Positions 1 through 9,039 are shown, numbered from the stretch's first letter. The stretch: DNA of 64,000 bases from Rhodospirillaceae bacterium (GCA_018665815.1 JABJBP010000070.1:1-64000), one strand, 5' to 3'. Program-made: numbers and translations. The notes: generated by a model not told the origin, from the sequence alone.

Positions 1-1146
1 CGAAATTTGCGCGTCGGAGAAACCGGCCAGCACGGGCCAGTCGGCGCCGTCCGACGCAAGATAGGTCCGGAGCGCCTGGGCGATATCTTGCTGGACGATA
101 ATCTTAGTGACGATCAGCGCAAAATGATTTTAAGAATCACAGGTGCTGGCCAAGCTCTGATCACGATTCTGAACGATATTCTTGATCTTTCCAAAATTCA
201 GGTCGGAAAGCTTGAGATCGAGTACATCGACTTCGATTTGCACCAGTTGATCAGCGAATCCCTCGATCTTTTCTATCGAAAGGCCAGCGACAAGGGGATT
301 GCCCTCGGCTCGAAGATCGCCACCGATCTGCCCCACGGTTTCATTGGTGACCCGACCCGAATCCGCCAAATCCTGGTGAACTTGATTGGCAATGCCGTCA
401 AATTCACGGAGCGCGGCAGTGTAACTCTTGACGTTAGTGTATCGGAACAAACCGATGAAAGGGTGGCTCTCCAATTCGAGGTCGTCGATACCGGTATTGG
501 AATTCAAGCCGACCACCAAGACGGATTGTTCCAAGATTTTGCGCAGTTGGATGCATCGACGGCGCGCAAGTACGAAGGAACGGGATTAGGTCTCGCCATT
601 TCCAAGCGCTTGACCGAACTGATGGGCGGAGAGATCGGGGTTAAGAGCATCGACGGCAAAGGATCCATTTTCTGGTTTACGGTGCATGGCAGGCCGTCAA
701 ATATGGAAGTTGCGACTACGACGGAGGCAATAAGCGAGAAGGAATACCGGGCGACGCGTTCATTGGATATATTGTTGGCGGAAGACAACGACTTGAACCA
801 GATGATCATGACGGCCGTTCTTTCCAAGTTCGACCACCATATTACCGTCGCGGACAACGGTCGGGCCGCTGTTGAAGCCGTCTCAAAGGATGACTTCGAT
901 CTCATTCTCATGGATATACGCATGCCAGAGATGGACGGCCCCGATGCCACGCGCACCATTCGTCAGCAACCTAATTCAAAAGCCGGCATCCCGATTATCA
1001 CCGTCACGGCGGATGCTGTAGTCGAGAACCGCCAAGACTACTTTGATGCCGGAATGAACGCATGCACCACCAAACCGATTAATCTTCCGGAGCTCTTAGA
1101 TGCCATCAATCGAGTTCTAGATGAGGAAGTTCATATTTCGGAATAG
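1..1146 (+). CDS. Hybrid sensor histidine kinase/response regulator, 5' partial
   Basis: This is the C-terminal part of a two-component hybrid kinase; the gene enters from beyond the left edge. Counting from the first in-frame start at position 7, a kinase ATPase domain shows the N box (ILVNLIGNAVKFT, about 123-135), G1 (DTGIGI, 161-166), F box and G2 (GTGLGLAI, 191-198). A receiver domain follows (254-371) with acidic pocket E259/D260, phospho-acceptor D303 in LILMDIRMPEMDG, and K356. The helix after the H box is recognisable (DILLDDNLSDDQRKM), but the residues before it (GAVRRKIGPERLG) do not give the expected SHEIRTPLNG motif with its phospho-His. Either the 5' end is damaged or the contig edge is unreliable. 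The ATPase and receiver calls are secure; the signal is unknown. Confidence 0.85.
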   Translation, partial: RNLRVGETGQHGPVGAVRRKIGPERLGDILLDDNLSDDQRKMILRITGAGQALITILNDILDLSKIQVGKLEIEYIDFDLHQLISESLDLFYRKASDKGIALGSKIATDLPHGFIGDPTRIRQILVNLIGNAVKFTERGSVTLDVSVSEQTDERVALQFEVVDTGIGIQADHQDGLFQDFAQLDASTARKYEGTGLGLAISKRLTELMGGEIGVKSIDGKGSIFWFTVHGRPSNMEVATTTEAISEKEYRATRSLDILLAEDNDLNQMIMTAVLSKFDHHITVADNGRAAVEAVSKDDFDLILMDIRMPEMDGPDATRTIRQQPNSKAGIPIITVTADAVVENRQDYFDAGMNACTTKPINLPELLDAINRVLDEEVHISE

Positions 1147-1702
1147 CCGGATTTTACGCCCACTGACGGGCATCGCTGATCTCGGTGCGCCCGTATCGGG
1201 CCGATAAAAAAATTCTAAAATCTCTTGCCGAATTAATTCCCGCGGCTATGTCATGGATAGCGGTTTGTACGAACGGGCGAATGCGCTCGCTATTTTATAT
1301 TGTGAATACGAAGTCCAAAGGCCGGTGATTTCAATCTCAAGCGGGATTGGGATGATGTTCTTCGACCGTCGCTCCGGTGGAGCGGCGTAAGCGCAGATTA
1401 TCCCCCGGAGGGAGCAAGGCGATCCCGGGTGCCTAAATCCCAACGAACGCTTCATAACTTCACAAGTAGACAAATGATGACAAAAGGTGATTTTGTGCGA
1501 AATCATGTACACATTTGTACACCGCGTTAAGGCATTGAGTTAAAACGTTTTTGATGATTTTTGTTTGCGAGAATACGTACAAATGATGACTTTTGCTGAC
1601 GGATGCTGACATTCTAAAAATTATCGCATATTCAGGTGCCTGAGGGACGCGGAATTGCCAAACCGCGCCATCCCAATCCTGCCTGAGACTGGATTTACCA
1701 GT
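1147..1702. other. 556-bp intergenic region with a dispersed repeat
   Basis: This lies between the sensor kinase and the converging RraA-like gene. It is AT-richer than its surroundings and holds one copy of a 60-bp repeat (1291-1350). A 45-codon reading frame starting at ATG 1253 runs through the repeat to a stop at 1388-1390 (MDSGLYERANALAILYCEYE...). It has no clear ribosome binding site, and differences from the second repeat copy are not biased to third positions, so I do not call it a gene. The minus-strand frame at 1246-1512 looks random. No terminator was seen. Confidence 0.6.
1291..1350 (+). repeat. Dispersed 60-bp repeat, copy 1
   Basis: This segment matches 51023-51082 at 54 of 60 positions in the same orientation. 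The first 28 bases are identical, and mismatches are scattered after that. Both copies lie in gene-free DNA and both are AT-rich at the left end (TATTTTATATTGTGAATACG). The same reading frame is open through both copies (ILYCEYEVQ..), but the substitutions do not look like coding constraint. The function is unknown: a regulatory or sRNA element, or a mobile-element remnant, are all possible. Confidence 0.75.
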
Positions 1703-2410
1703 TTACTCTTCGCCGGCTTCCAGCCATGCCGCATATTCAGCTTTCGCCGCGTCATTGGGCGGATAGATACCCGGCACCGGTCGGCCCTGGCTGACCCGCA
1801 GTTTAGCGAAGCGTTCATAGCGTTCCTGCTCAAGCCCATCCCGGCCGATGTCTTCGGCCAGCGCCTTCGGGATGACGATGACGCCATCGCCATCGGCCTT
1901 GATGATGTCGCCCGGGATCACCGCGACGCCGCCGCACGATATGGGCGTTTGCAGATCGCCGGCAGCATGGCCGGTGACGCTGGCCGGGGCAGCCGGACCG
2001 GCGGCGAAGACGGGGAAATCGGCGGCCAAGCATTCGTCGAAATCACGCAAGCCACCGTCGGATACCAGACCGGTAACACCGCGCACTTTCAAGCGTTCAA
2101 TCAAGATATCACCGACCACCGCAATATCAGGGCGCCCGCGCCCGTCGATGACCAGAATGGAGCCGGACGGCGCTTCTTCGATCGCAACGCGCGGTGCAAA
2201 ATCGGGTTTGGCCAGCATCTCAGGCGTCGATAAATCCTCGCGCATGGGAATGTAGCGCAACGTATAAGCCTCGCCGACGATGGGCATCATGGGCGTGTTC
2301 AAGGGCTTCGGGCCGACCATGGAAACGTTGCGAATGCCGCGCTTCAGCAATTGCATGCTGACGGTGGCAACGGAGATGGTTTCCAGATTGGCGCGGGTCT
2401 TATCGTTCAT
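1703..2410 (-). CDS. RraA-like family protein (possible HMG/oxaloacetate aldolase fold)
   Basis: A 235-residue protein of the RraA / 4-hydroxy-4-methyl-2-oxoglutarate aldolase superfamily. The family signature is visible: GD at 100-101 followed about 20 residues later by R122-D123 in GLVSDGGLRD, which in aldolase members bind the divalent metal and the 2-oxo acid. The rest (AVIPGDIIKADGDGVIVIPK) is the conserved C-terminal part of the fold. Members include RNase E regulators, HMG/CHA aldolases and many uncharacterised enzymes, and the sequence alone does not decide between them. The R-D pair favours a lyase. It is divergent from the O-GlcNAc-transferase-like gene, with 56 bp between the starts, and appears monocistronic. 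Confidence 0.8.
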   Translation of the reverse strand: MNDKTRANLETISVATVSMQLLKRGIRNVSMVGPKPLNTPMMPIVGEAYTLRYIPMREDLSTPEMLAKPDFAPRVAIEEAPSGSILVIDGRGRPDIAVVGDILIERLKVRGVTGLVSDGGLRDFDECLAADFPVFAAGPAAPASVTGHAAGDLQTPISCGGVAVIPGDIIKADGDGVIVIPKALAEDIGRDGLEQERYERFAKLRVSQGRPVPGIYPPNDAAKAEYAAWLEAGEE

Positions 2411-2466
2411 GGCGGCGCTTATCCTTCCTTGGCTTCCATGCAGGCACGCGCGAGTATACCAGTGAA

Positions 2467-4443
2467 ATGCCTGACATCACGGAAATCGAGCAGCGCTTCG
2501 AAGCGGCGGCCACGCTCCACGAACAAGGACGGCTGGCGGACGCCGAGGCCCATTGCCATGCCATCTTGAACGACGCGCCGTCGCACGCCCCATCGGTCAG
2601 CCTGATGGGTATCGTTTTGTGCATGACGGGACGCGCCGACATGGGCGTGCAATTCATTGCCAAGGCATGCGAACTGGCGCCGGATGAAGTGGCGTTCCAA
2701 AATAATTTGGGCACCGCACTGAGCGGGTTGGGCCACCATGAGGAAGCCATCGGGGCCTTCCAAAAGGCGCTGGCCATGCAGCCTGATTACGCGCCGGCGC
2801 ACAACAACATCGGCGCAGCACTCCGGCCCGCCGGGCGCCTCGATGAGGCGGCGGCGCATTACAGCCGGGCGGTTGAGCTGGCGCCGGACAATGCCGAAGC
2901 CTGGGCCAACTATGCCAATGTGCTGATGGATTTGAACCGCATTGAGGACGCTGGCGATGCCGCCCGCAAGGCTACCGCGCTGTGCCCCGATTACGCTGTC
3001 GGCCACAACAATCTGGGCACCGTTTCGCAACGTCAGGGCCAGTATGGCGCGGCAGAGACAAGTTTTCGGCGCGCATTGGAAATCAGCCCGGATTACGCCG
3101 ATGCGCTCTCAAACTTAGGCGAAGTGCTGAAGGAAACCGGCCGAGCGGCGGAAGCGCTGGAATACTACCAGCGCTCGGTCGACCTCAGTCCCGATGAGCC
3201 GGCAATGGGATCGAACATGCTGCTGGCGATGTGTGCGGCTGAATTACCGCCCGATGAGATTGCCGACGCCCACCGGGCCTGGGGCACCCGCCTTGAGACC
3301 GGGGATACGGAAAACACCTTCGCCGGGCGTGACCGGTCGCCTGACCGGCGGCTCCGGATCGGGTACGTATCGCCCGACTACCGCCGCCACTCGGTGACCT
3401 ATTTCCTGGACCCGATATTCGCGCACCATGATCGCGATACTGTTGAGGTTTTCGCCTATGCCAACATGGCAGAGCCCGGCGACGCGGTGACGGAACGGCT
3501 GAAAGGGCATGCCGGTCACTGGCGCAATATATTCGGCATGGATGATATGGCATTCGCCCAATTGGTCAGCACCGATCAGATCGATATCCTGGTTGATCTC
3601 GCCGGCCATACACGCGCCAACCGCCTCGCCGCCTTCGCTGTGCGCGCAGCCCCGATACAGATGAGTTACTTGGGCTATCCGGCGACCACCGGCCTAACTC
3701 GTGTTGATTGGCGGTTGGCCGACGGATGGACGGACCCGATTGGGGTGACCGAGGCTTTCCACACGGAACATCTCGCGCGCATTGACGGCGGATTTTTGTG
3801 TTGCCGCCCCGATGACGATGCCCCCGCGGTAGCGCCGCCGCCGGCATTGGTGAGCGGTCAGATCACGTTCGGGTCGTTCAATAATCTGGCCAAGGTGACG
3901 CCAGGCGTAGTCGAAACTTGGGCCGCTGTTTTGAACGCCGTGCCCGGATCGCGCCTGATGGTGAAAGCCAAATCTCTGGGTGACGCGGACACGGCCGGTC
4001 GCCTTACTGCGGCGTTCCAGGCGCGCGGCATCGAGGCGGCGCGGTTGAAACTGGTGGGATGGATCACCGAGGGCAACCCGCTGGCCGCCTATGGCCAGAT
4101 CGATATCGGCCTCGATACTTTCCCTTACAACGGCACCACAACAACCTGCGAGGCGTTATGGATGGGGGTGCCGGTGATCACCCTGGGGGGCACATGGCAT
4201 GCGGCCCGGGTCGGCGTCAGTTTGCTCAGCAAAATCAGTTTGAGCGATTGTATTGCCACTGACACCGGCGACTATGTCACTAAGGCCACCTCGCTTGCCG
4301 CCAAGCTGGACAGCCTGACAGAACTCAGAACAGGAATGCGAGACCGCGTCGTGCGTGGAGGATTGACCGATGGCGCGGCCTTCACCCAATCCTTGGAAGC
4401 GACCTACCGCGAGGCTTGGCGGACATGGTGCCGGTACGATTAA
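2467..4443 (+). CDS. TPR-repeat O-GlcNAc transferase-like protein (SPINDLY family, GT41)
   Basis: A 658-residue protein with about six tetratricopeptide repeats (residues ~5-240; motifs such as AHNNIGAALRPAGRLDEAAAHY) followed by a GT41 catalytic region (~285-650). Recognisable family blocks are YVSPDYRRHSV, DLAGHTRANRLAAFAVRAAP, FGSFNNLAKVTPGVVETWA and DTFPYNGTTTTCEALWMGVP, the last being part of the UDP-sugar site. Eukaryotic relatives O-GlcNAcylate or O-fucosylate Ser/Thr of intracellular proteins; bacterial members have few known substrates. There is no signal peptide, so it is likely cytoplasmic. The ATG at 2467 is the first in frame and starts directly in the first TPR. It stands alone on the plus strand. 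Confidence 0.88.
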   Translation: MPDITEIEQRFEAAATLHEQGRLADAEAHCHAILNDAPSHAPSVSLMGIVLCMTGRADMGVQFIAKACELAPDEVAFQNNLGTALSGLGHHEEAIGAFQKALAMQPDYAPAHNNIGAALRPAGRLDEAAAHYSRAVELAPDNAEAWANYANVLMDLNRIEDAGDAARKATALCPDYAVGHNNLGTVSQRQGQYGAAETSFRRALEISPDYADALSNLGEVLKETGRAAEALEYYQRSVDLSPDEPAMGSNMLLAMCAAELPPDEIADAHRAWGTRLETGDTENTFAGRDRSPDRRLRIGYVSPDYRRHSVTYFLDPIFAHHDRDTVEVFAYANMAEPGDAVTERLKGHAGHWRNIFGMDDMAFAQLVSTDQIDILVDLAGHTRANRLAAFAVRAAPIQMSYLGYPATTGLTRVDWRLADGWTDPIGVTEAFHTEHLARIDGGFLCCRPDDDAPAVAPPPALVSGQITFGSFNNLAKVTPGVVETWAAVLNAVPGSRLMVKAKSLGDADTAGRLTAAFQARGIEAARLKLVGWITEGNPLAAYGQIDIGLDTFPYNGTTTTCEALWMGVPVITLGGTWHAARVGVSLLSKISLSDCIATDTGDYVTKATSLAAKLDSLTELRTGMRDRVVRGGLTDGAAFTQSLEATYREAWRTWCRYD

Positions 4444-4496
4444 TAAATTTCATCAAACCCCATGACGCCACCGCCCGGAAGGCTTATATGTGACTC

Positions 4497-4694
4497 ATGA
4501 CTGACATGTTTCCGGTGCTCCTGGTTCTATTCATGCTGCTCACCCTTGGTGTTTTGGTGACCGGCGTGGTGTCCTTTGGCCTGAACGGTGAGTTTTACAA
4601 GCGCAACTCAAACAAGCTGATGCGGCTACGGGTGGTTTTCCAGGCGCTGGCGTTAGTGTTTTTTGCACTCCTGATTTTTACGGTTTTGGCTTAG
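4497..4694 (+). CDS. Small twin-transmembrane protein, HIG1-domain type
   Basis: A 65-residue membrane protein with two hydrophobic helices (~5-27 and ~43-64) joined by a short polar loop containing NGEFYKRNSNKLMRLRVVFQ. The loop and the two-helix layout are typical of HIG1/hypoxia-induced-protein homologues in alphaproteobacteria. Mitochondrial relatives associate with respiratory complexes; the bacterial role is not settled. It ends 3 bp before the adenosyltransferase gene and is probably co-transcribed with it, an arrangement seen in related genomes. Confidence 0.75.
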   Translation: MTDMFPVLLVLFMLLTLGVLVTGVVSFGLNGEFYKRNSNKLMRLRVVFQALALVFFALLIFTVLA

Positions 4695-4697
4695 ATC

Positions 4698-5264
4698 ATG
4701 GTCACACTTTCGAAAATTTACACCCGCGGCGGTGACAAGGGCGAAACGTCCCTGGGAAGTGGCGACCGGGTCGCCAAGCACAGCATTCGGGTCGCCGCCT
4801 ACGGCACATCCGATGAAGCCAACGCGGTAATCGGCATCGCAAGACTGCATGCTGAAGGCGACGCCGACGCGATGCTGGCGCGCATTCAAAATGACCTGTT
4901 CGATTTGGGCGCTGATCTCTGCACGCCTGAAGGCGGTGCACGCAGCGACGGCGCGCTCCGGGTCACAGCGGCGCAGGTCAAGCGCCTGGAAACCGAGATC
5001 GACGCCATGAACGAGGTCCTGGAGCCGTTAAAATCGTTCATCCTGCCCGGCGGCACGACGGCGGGGGCATATTTGCATCTGGCCCGCACCACCGTCCGCC
5101 GCTGTGAGCGCCTGATGACCGAATTGGCCTTGATCGAGCCAGTTAATCCCGAAGCTATAATGTATGCCAATCGGCTTTCCGATCATCTGTTCGTCCTGGC
5201 CCGCCACGTCAATGATGACGGCCGGCTTGATGTTCTGTGGGTACCGGGCGCCAATCGCGAATAG
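4698..5264 (+). CDS. Cob(I)yrinic acid a,c-diamide adenosyltransferase, PduO type
   Basis: A 188-residue ATP:corrinoid adenosyltransferase that makes adenosylcobalamin from cob(I)alamin and ATP. The N-terminal P-loop-like motif KIYTRGGDKGETSLGSG and the GTSDEANAVIGIAR block form the ATP site. The RTVVRRCERLM helix and the C-terminal YANRLSDHLFVLARHVN complete the PduO/CobO-like five-helix fold at the usual length. It has no fused C-terminal domain. The product would serve cobalamin-dependent mutases elsewhere. It starts 3 bp after the small membrane protein gene and lies upstream of the ETF genes. Confidence 0.93.
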   Translation: MVTLSKIYTRGGDKGETSLGSGDRVAKHSIRVAAYGTSDEANAVIGIARLHAEGDADAMLARIQNDLFDLGADLCTPEGGARSDGALRVTAAQVKRLETEIDAMNEVLEPLKSFILPGGTTAGAYLHLARTTVRRCERLMTELALIEPVNPEAIMYANRLSDHLFVLARHVNDDGRLDVLWVPGANRE

Positions 5265-5455
5265 GCGGGCTTGCGGAAACTCACCCGCCAGACCTCACCC
5301 GTGCCATCTTGACCTCCGCCAAACGGCCCCTTATTGTGCAGCGCGATATACGTTGAGAGCCGTGGTTTTATGGGCGGGCAGAGGGTTCGGTTAAGTCTCA
5401 GTTCGCCCCCGCGTCATAAAGATTTTTGACCTCCAAGGATCGTGCAGGATATCCG

Positions 5456-6205
5456 ATGAAAGTACTTGTCGCTGTCAAGCGGGTCGTCGACTACAACGTC
5501 AAGATCCGCGTCAAATCCGACCAGACGGGGGTCGAAACGGCCAACGTCAAAATGTCCATGAATCCCTTCGACGAAATTGCCGTCGAAGAAGCCGTGCGCC
5601 TCAAAGAAGCCGGAACCGCCGATGAGATTATCGCGGTCTCGCTAGGCGCCCAGCAGTCCCAGGAAACTATCCGCACCGCGCTGGCCATGGGCGCCGACCG
5701 GGGTGTGCTGGTCGAAACGGATGAAGAATTGCAACCACTTGCCGTTGCGAAATTGCTGAAAGCGGTTATCGACAAGGAAAGCCCGGATCTGATTATCCTG
5801 GGCAAGCAAGCCATTGACGACGATTCGAACCAAACGGGCCAAATGTTGGCGGCTTTGCTTGGTTGGTCTCAGGGGACTTTCGCCTCGGCACTGAACTTTG
5901 ATGGCGACACGCTCAACGTGACCCGCGAAGTTGACGCCGGGCTGGAAACCATCGCTCTGGCCATGCCCGCCGTAATTACCACCGATTTGCGCCTCAATGA
6001 GCCTCGCTACGCCAGCCTACCTAACATCATGAAGGCGAAGAAAAAGCCCATCGACACCCTGACGCCCGACGAATTGGGCGTCGATGTCACACCGCGGTTG
6101 AAAACCTTGCAAGTCTCGGCCCCGCTGGCCCGCGAAGCCGGCGTGATTGTCGAAACGGTGGCGGAATTGGTGGATAAACTGAAGAACGAAGCGAAGGTGA
6201 TCTGA
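5456..6205 (+). CDS. etfB: Electron transfer flavoprotein subunit beta
   Basis: This 249-residue subunit pairs with EtfA to move electrons from acyl-CoA dehydrogenases to ETF:ubiquinone oxidoreductase. The start is set at the ATG at 5456, because [20 protein letters not shown] is the conserved N terminus; an in-frame ATG 30 bp upstream adds an atypical extension. The ETF signature [11 protein letters not shown], the AMP-site region [24 protein letters not shown] and the C-terminal recognition segment are all present. Its stop codon overlaps the etfA start by one base (TGATG), indicating translational coupling. The acyl-CoA dehydrogenase at 40.3 kb is a likely donor. Confidence 0.97.
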   Translation: MKVLVAVKRVVDYNVKIRVKSDQTGVETANVKMSMNPFDEIAVEEAVRLKEAGTADEIIAVSLGAQQSQETIRTALAMGADRGVLVETDEELQPLAVAKLLKAVIDKESPDLIILGKQAIDDDSNQTGQMLAALLGWSQGTFASALNFDGDTLNVTREVDAGLETIALAMPAVITTDLRLNEPRYASLPNIMKAKKKPIDTLTPDELGVDVTPRLKTLQVSAPLAREAGVIVETVAELVDKLKNEAKVI

Positions 6206-7140
6206 TGAACATTCTGGTCCTCGCCGAACACGACAACGCGGAACTCAAACCCGCCACCTTGAACACCGTCACGGCCGCTTCCGAATTGGGAGATGTCACC
6301 ATTCTGGTTGCCGGGTCGGGCTGTGGTGCTGTCGGAGACGCGGCGGCAAAGGTCGCTGGTATCTCGAAAGTTCTCGTCGCTGATGCAGAAATCTATGCCA
6401 ATGGGTTAGCTGAAAATGTCGCCCCACTGTTGGTCGGCCTCGCGGAAAGCCACACGCATCTGTTGGCGCCAGCGACCACATCAGGCAAGAACATCATGCC
6501 AAGGGTTGCTGCCCTTCTTGATGTCGCCCAGATTTCCGAAATCACCGCCGTCGAGAGCGCCGATACTTTCGTTCGTCCAATCTATGCGGGCAACGCCCTG
6601 GCGACGGTGCAATCCACCGATGCGGTCAAAGTTATTACCGTCCGAACAACGGCTTTTGATGACGCCGCCGCCGAGGGTGGTAGTGCGACTGTCGAAGCGA
6701 TCGGTGCAGCGGATGCGCCGGGCTTGTCGAGGTTCGTCGGACAGGAATTGACGGTTTCCGAGCGCCCGGAATTGACCAGCGCCGGGATTGTGATTTCCGG
6801 CGGCCGAGGTATGCAGTCGGGCGATAATTTTCCCATGCTTGAAGACGTCGCCGACAAATTGGGCGCCGCCGTCGGCGCCAGCCGCGCTGCCGTTGATGCC
6901 GGGTTCGTGCCGAACGATTACCAAGTCGGACAAACCGGCAAGGTCGTGGCACCGGATCTTTATATCGCGGTCGGCATTTCCGGTGCTATTCAGCATTTGG
7001 CGGGAATGAAAGACTCAAAAGTCATCGTCGCCATCAACAAGGATGAAGAAGCTCCGATTTTCCAAGTTGCTGATTATGGGCTCGTCGCCGATCTTTTCGA
7101 CGCGGTACCTGAATTATCCGCGGAACTCGATAAATCTTAA
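6205..7140 (+). CDS. etfA: Electron transfer flavoprotein subunit alpha
   Basis: The 311-residue FAD-binding subunit of ETF. The N-terminal half resembles EtfB ([20 protein letters not shown]). The C-terminal FAD domain shows [37 protein letters not shown] and the conserved [22 protein letters not shown]. The length is normal and no key segment is missing. It is coupled to etfB by a 1-nt overlap and followed after 22 bp by the 3-hydroxybutyryl-CoA dehydrogenase gene, giving a beta-oxidation operon. Confidence 0.97.
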   Translation: MNILVLAEHDNAELKPATLNTVTAASELGDVTILVAGSGCGAVGDAAAKVAGISKVLVADAEIYANGLAENVAPLLVGLAESHTHLLAPATTSGKNIMPRVAALLDVAQISEITAVESADTFVRPIYAGNALATVQSTDAVKVITVRTTAFDDAAAEGGSATVEAIGAADAPGLSRFVGQELTVSERPELTSAGIVISGGRGMQSGDNFPMLEDVADKLGAAVGASRAAVDAGFVPNDYQVGQTGKVVAPDLYIAVGISGAIQHLAGMKDSKVIVAINKDEEAPIFQVADYGLVADLFDAVPELSAELDKS

Positions 7141-7162
7141 AAATAATAACGGAACACAAAAC

Positions 7163-8044
7163 ATGAGCGTCGATATCAAGAAGATTGGAGTTATCGGAGC
7201 CGGCCAGATGGGCGGCGGCATCGCCCAGGTATGCGCAGCCGGCGGTTTTGACGTCTATCTCATCGACCAAACCGACGAGGCAGTTTCCACAGGCCTCGCC
7301 AGAATGACGGCGAACATGGACCGCGATGTTTCGCGCGGCCGGCTTTCTGAGGAAGATCGCGACAGCATTTTATCGAAGATCGTGACGGGCACGTCCTATG
7401 AGGGATTTGCGGATTGCGATCTGGCCATTGAGGCGGCGGCGGAAGACGAAGAGATTAAGAAAACTATTCTCCGAACGCTTTGCGATCATCTGCCGGCAGA
7501 CTCGCTCATCGTGACCAATACATCATCAATTTCCATCACCCGTCTAGCCGCACAAACCGACCGACCAGGTCAAATTTGCGGCATGCATTTCATGAACCCC
7601 GTGCCGCGCATGGATTTGGTGGAATTGATTAGAGGTATTGCCACCGAGGAAGATACCTACAAGACAATTCGCACCCTGGCGGAAAAGCTCGGCAAAAAAC
7701 CGGTCAACGCCGAGGATTTCCCGGCCTTTATCGTCAACCGCATATTGCTGCCCATGATCAATGAAGCAATCTACACGCTGTATGAAGGCGTCGGTTCCGT
7801 CCAAGCGATCGACACCGCGATGAAATTGGGCACCAACCATCCCATGGGGCCTTTGGAACTTGCCGATTTCATCGGCCTCGATACTTGTCTTGCCGTCATG
7901 CATGTTCTTCACGATGGCTTGGCGGACACCAAATATCGGCCCTGTCCGCTATTGGTCAAATATGTCGAGGCTGGGTGGCTTGGCCGCAAGACGGATCGTG
8001 GGTTTTATGATTATTCAGGTGATGAGCCGGTCCCAACGCGCTAG
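7163..8044 (+). CDS. 3-hydroxybutyryl-CoA dehydrogenase
   Basis: A 293-residue NAD(P)-dependent dehydrogenase oxidising 3-hydroxyacyl-CoA (Hbd/PaaH type). The Rossmann motif IGVIGAGQMGGGIAQVCA lies at residues ~7-24. The catalytic region MHFMNPVPRMDLVELI carries the active His (first H) and, 12 residues on, Glu of the HAD family, and NRILLPMINEAIYTLYEGV begins the C-terminal helical domain. The reading frame is open 120 bp further upstream inside etfA, but the ATG at 7163 gives the family N terminus. It sits in the etfBA operon, as in many alphaproteobacteria, serving butyrate, polyhydroxybutyrate or phenylacetate metabolism. Confidence 0.95.
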   Translation: MSVDIKKIGVIGAGQMGGGIAQVCAAGGFDVYLIDQTDEAVSTGLARMTANMDRDVSRGRLSEEDRDSILSKIVTGTSYEGFADCDLAIEAAAEDEEIKKTILRTLCDHLPADSLIVTNTSSISITRLAAQTDRPGQICGMHFMNPVPRMDLVELIRGIATEEDTYKTIRTLAEKLGKKPVNAEDFPAFIVNRILLPMINEAIYTLYEGVGSVQAIDTAMKLGTNHPMGPLELADFIGLDTCLAVMHVLHDGLADTKYRPCPLLVKYVEAGWLGRKTDRGFYDYSGDEPVPTR

Positions 8045-8059
8045 CAACGACAACGCGCG

Positions 8060-8635
8060 ATGACGCCAAAGGCTGTCAGTTTTCATGTCGCGCAAAGCCA
8101 AATTCTTGATTTAATGCGAAATGACCCATGGCGGATGACCGCCCTGGCTTCAGTGAGGGCGTTTGGCCTCAAAGACTGGGCGATCGGCGCTGGGTTCGTC
8201 CGCGCCGCCGTTTGGGACGCCTTGTCGAATTATCCAACAGCGACCCCGATTGAAGACATCGATGTCGTATATTTCGATCGGAAACTTGCCAGCGAGCATC
8301 ATGAGAAACGAATCGAACGGCGCTTGAGTAAGTTGTTTCCCGCGCCATGGTCCGTAAAAAATCAAGCGCGCATGCATCGCCGGAATAACAACCTTCCCTA
8401 CCACGACACATCGGATGCCCTCGGCCATTGGCTGGAAACACCAACCTGCGTGGCCGTCCGACTCGATGCCAACGACGATCTCAGGTTGATTGCGCCGCAC
8501 GGTATTGACGATCTTGTCCGGCTTCGAATTCGACCAACTCCGGCAGCGCGCCGAAGGATGCCGGTTTATCGCCAACGATTGCGCCGGAAGAATTGGCGAA
8601 AGAATTGGCCAGCATTGTCGGTTCACATGATTTGA
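8060..8635 (+). CDS. Nucleotidyltransferase-like protein, DUF925/COG3575 family
   Basis: A 191-residue cytoplasmic protein resembling the DUF925 nucleotidyltransferase-like family. Visible family features are DWAIGAGFVRAAVWDAL, the acidic pair in TPIEDIDVVYFD (the probable metal-binding aspartates), ARMHRRNNNLPYHDTSDALGHWLETPT, and the C-terminal GIDDLVRLRIRPTP. Substrate and role are unknown. It starts 15 bp after the dehydrogenase and may be at the tail of that operon. The C terminus is rich in Arg/Lys/Trp, as in relatives. Confidence 0.75.
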   Translation: MTPKAVSFHVAQSQILDLMRNDPWRMTALASVRAFGLKDWAIGAGFVRAAVWDALSNYPTATPIEDIDVVYFDRKLASEHHEKRIERRLSKLFPAPWSVKNQARMHRRNNNLPYHDTSDALGHWLETPTCVAVRLDANDDLRLIAPHGIDDLVRLRIRPTPAARRRMPVYRQRLRRKNWRKNWPALSVHMI

Positions 8636-8693
8636 CGCCGCCTAGGGCCAATGGGATGCTTGGGGTTGCTCAAATCTCTCACAAGGAAATTGC

Positions 8694-9005
8694 ATGGCTC
8701 GCCGCACGCCCGTTCCCTTAATGGCCGCAGCACTCCTGCTCTGTTTATGGGTCGTGACCGCGCGCTCGGGTTCAGTGCCGAGATTCAGATGCGACGAGGA
8801 CTACAAAGAACTTTTGACTGAGATCGAAAACAATCGGAACTTATCCATCGTCGAAATCAATCGCCAGCTCGGTGAGGCAGTCGGCGACCAACGCGAATCC
8901 CTAGAAGCCATGCGCGAACAAACCTGGGACGATGAGGAGGGTCAGAGGGCTCAAGCCAGCCAAATGTGGAGAGATTGCATACGAGCCGCCAAAGGAAAAA
9001 AATGA
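8694..9005 (+). CDS. Small putative exported protein, unknown function
   Basis: I do not recognise this 103-residue protein. It begins with a basic, hydrophobic stretch (residues 1-25, MARRTPVPLMAAALLLCLWV) that reads as a signal peptide or single membrane anchor. A charged, probably helical mature part follows (ELLTEIENNRNLSIVEINRQ), with two cysteines, one near the start and one near the end. It lies 35 bp ahead of the MFS transporter start and is probably co-transcribed with it. A real gene is likely from codon use and the signal-like N terminus, but no function can be assigned. Confidence 0.55.
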   Translation: MARRTPVPLMAAALLLCLWVVTARSGSVPRFRCDEDYKELLTEIENNRNLSIVEINRQLGEAVGDQRESLEAMREQTWDDEEGQRAQASQMWRDCIRAAKGKK

Positions 9006-9039
9006 ACCTCTGGCGTGCCCTGCTTGGCAGGATTTCCGA

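Noticed and set aside
130-959. Two minus-strand reading frames opposite the sensor kinase
   Set aside because: They are antisense shadows of the kinase and receiver coding sequence and show no family motif.
1246-1512. Minus-strand 88-residue frame in the first intergenic region
   Set aside because: Composition looks random, no ribosome site, no motif; the only repeated element there is explained by the dispersed repeat.
1625-1741. Short direct repeat CGCATATTCAG near the end of the RraA-like gene
   Set aside because: 11 bp over 106 bp is within chance for this window and has no other support.
5426-5455. In-frame upstream start of etfB
   Set aside because: [10 protein letters not shown] is atypical; [14 protein letters not shown] is the conserved N terminus.
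7043-7162. Upstream extension of the 3-hydroxybutyryl-CoA dehydrogenase
   Set aside because: It lies mostly inside etfA and has no dehydrogenase similarity; the ATG at 7163 gives the family start.
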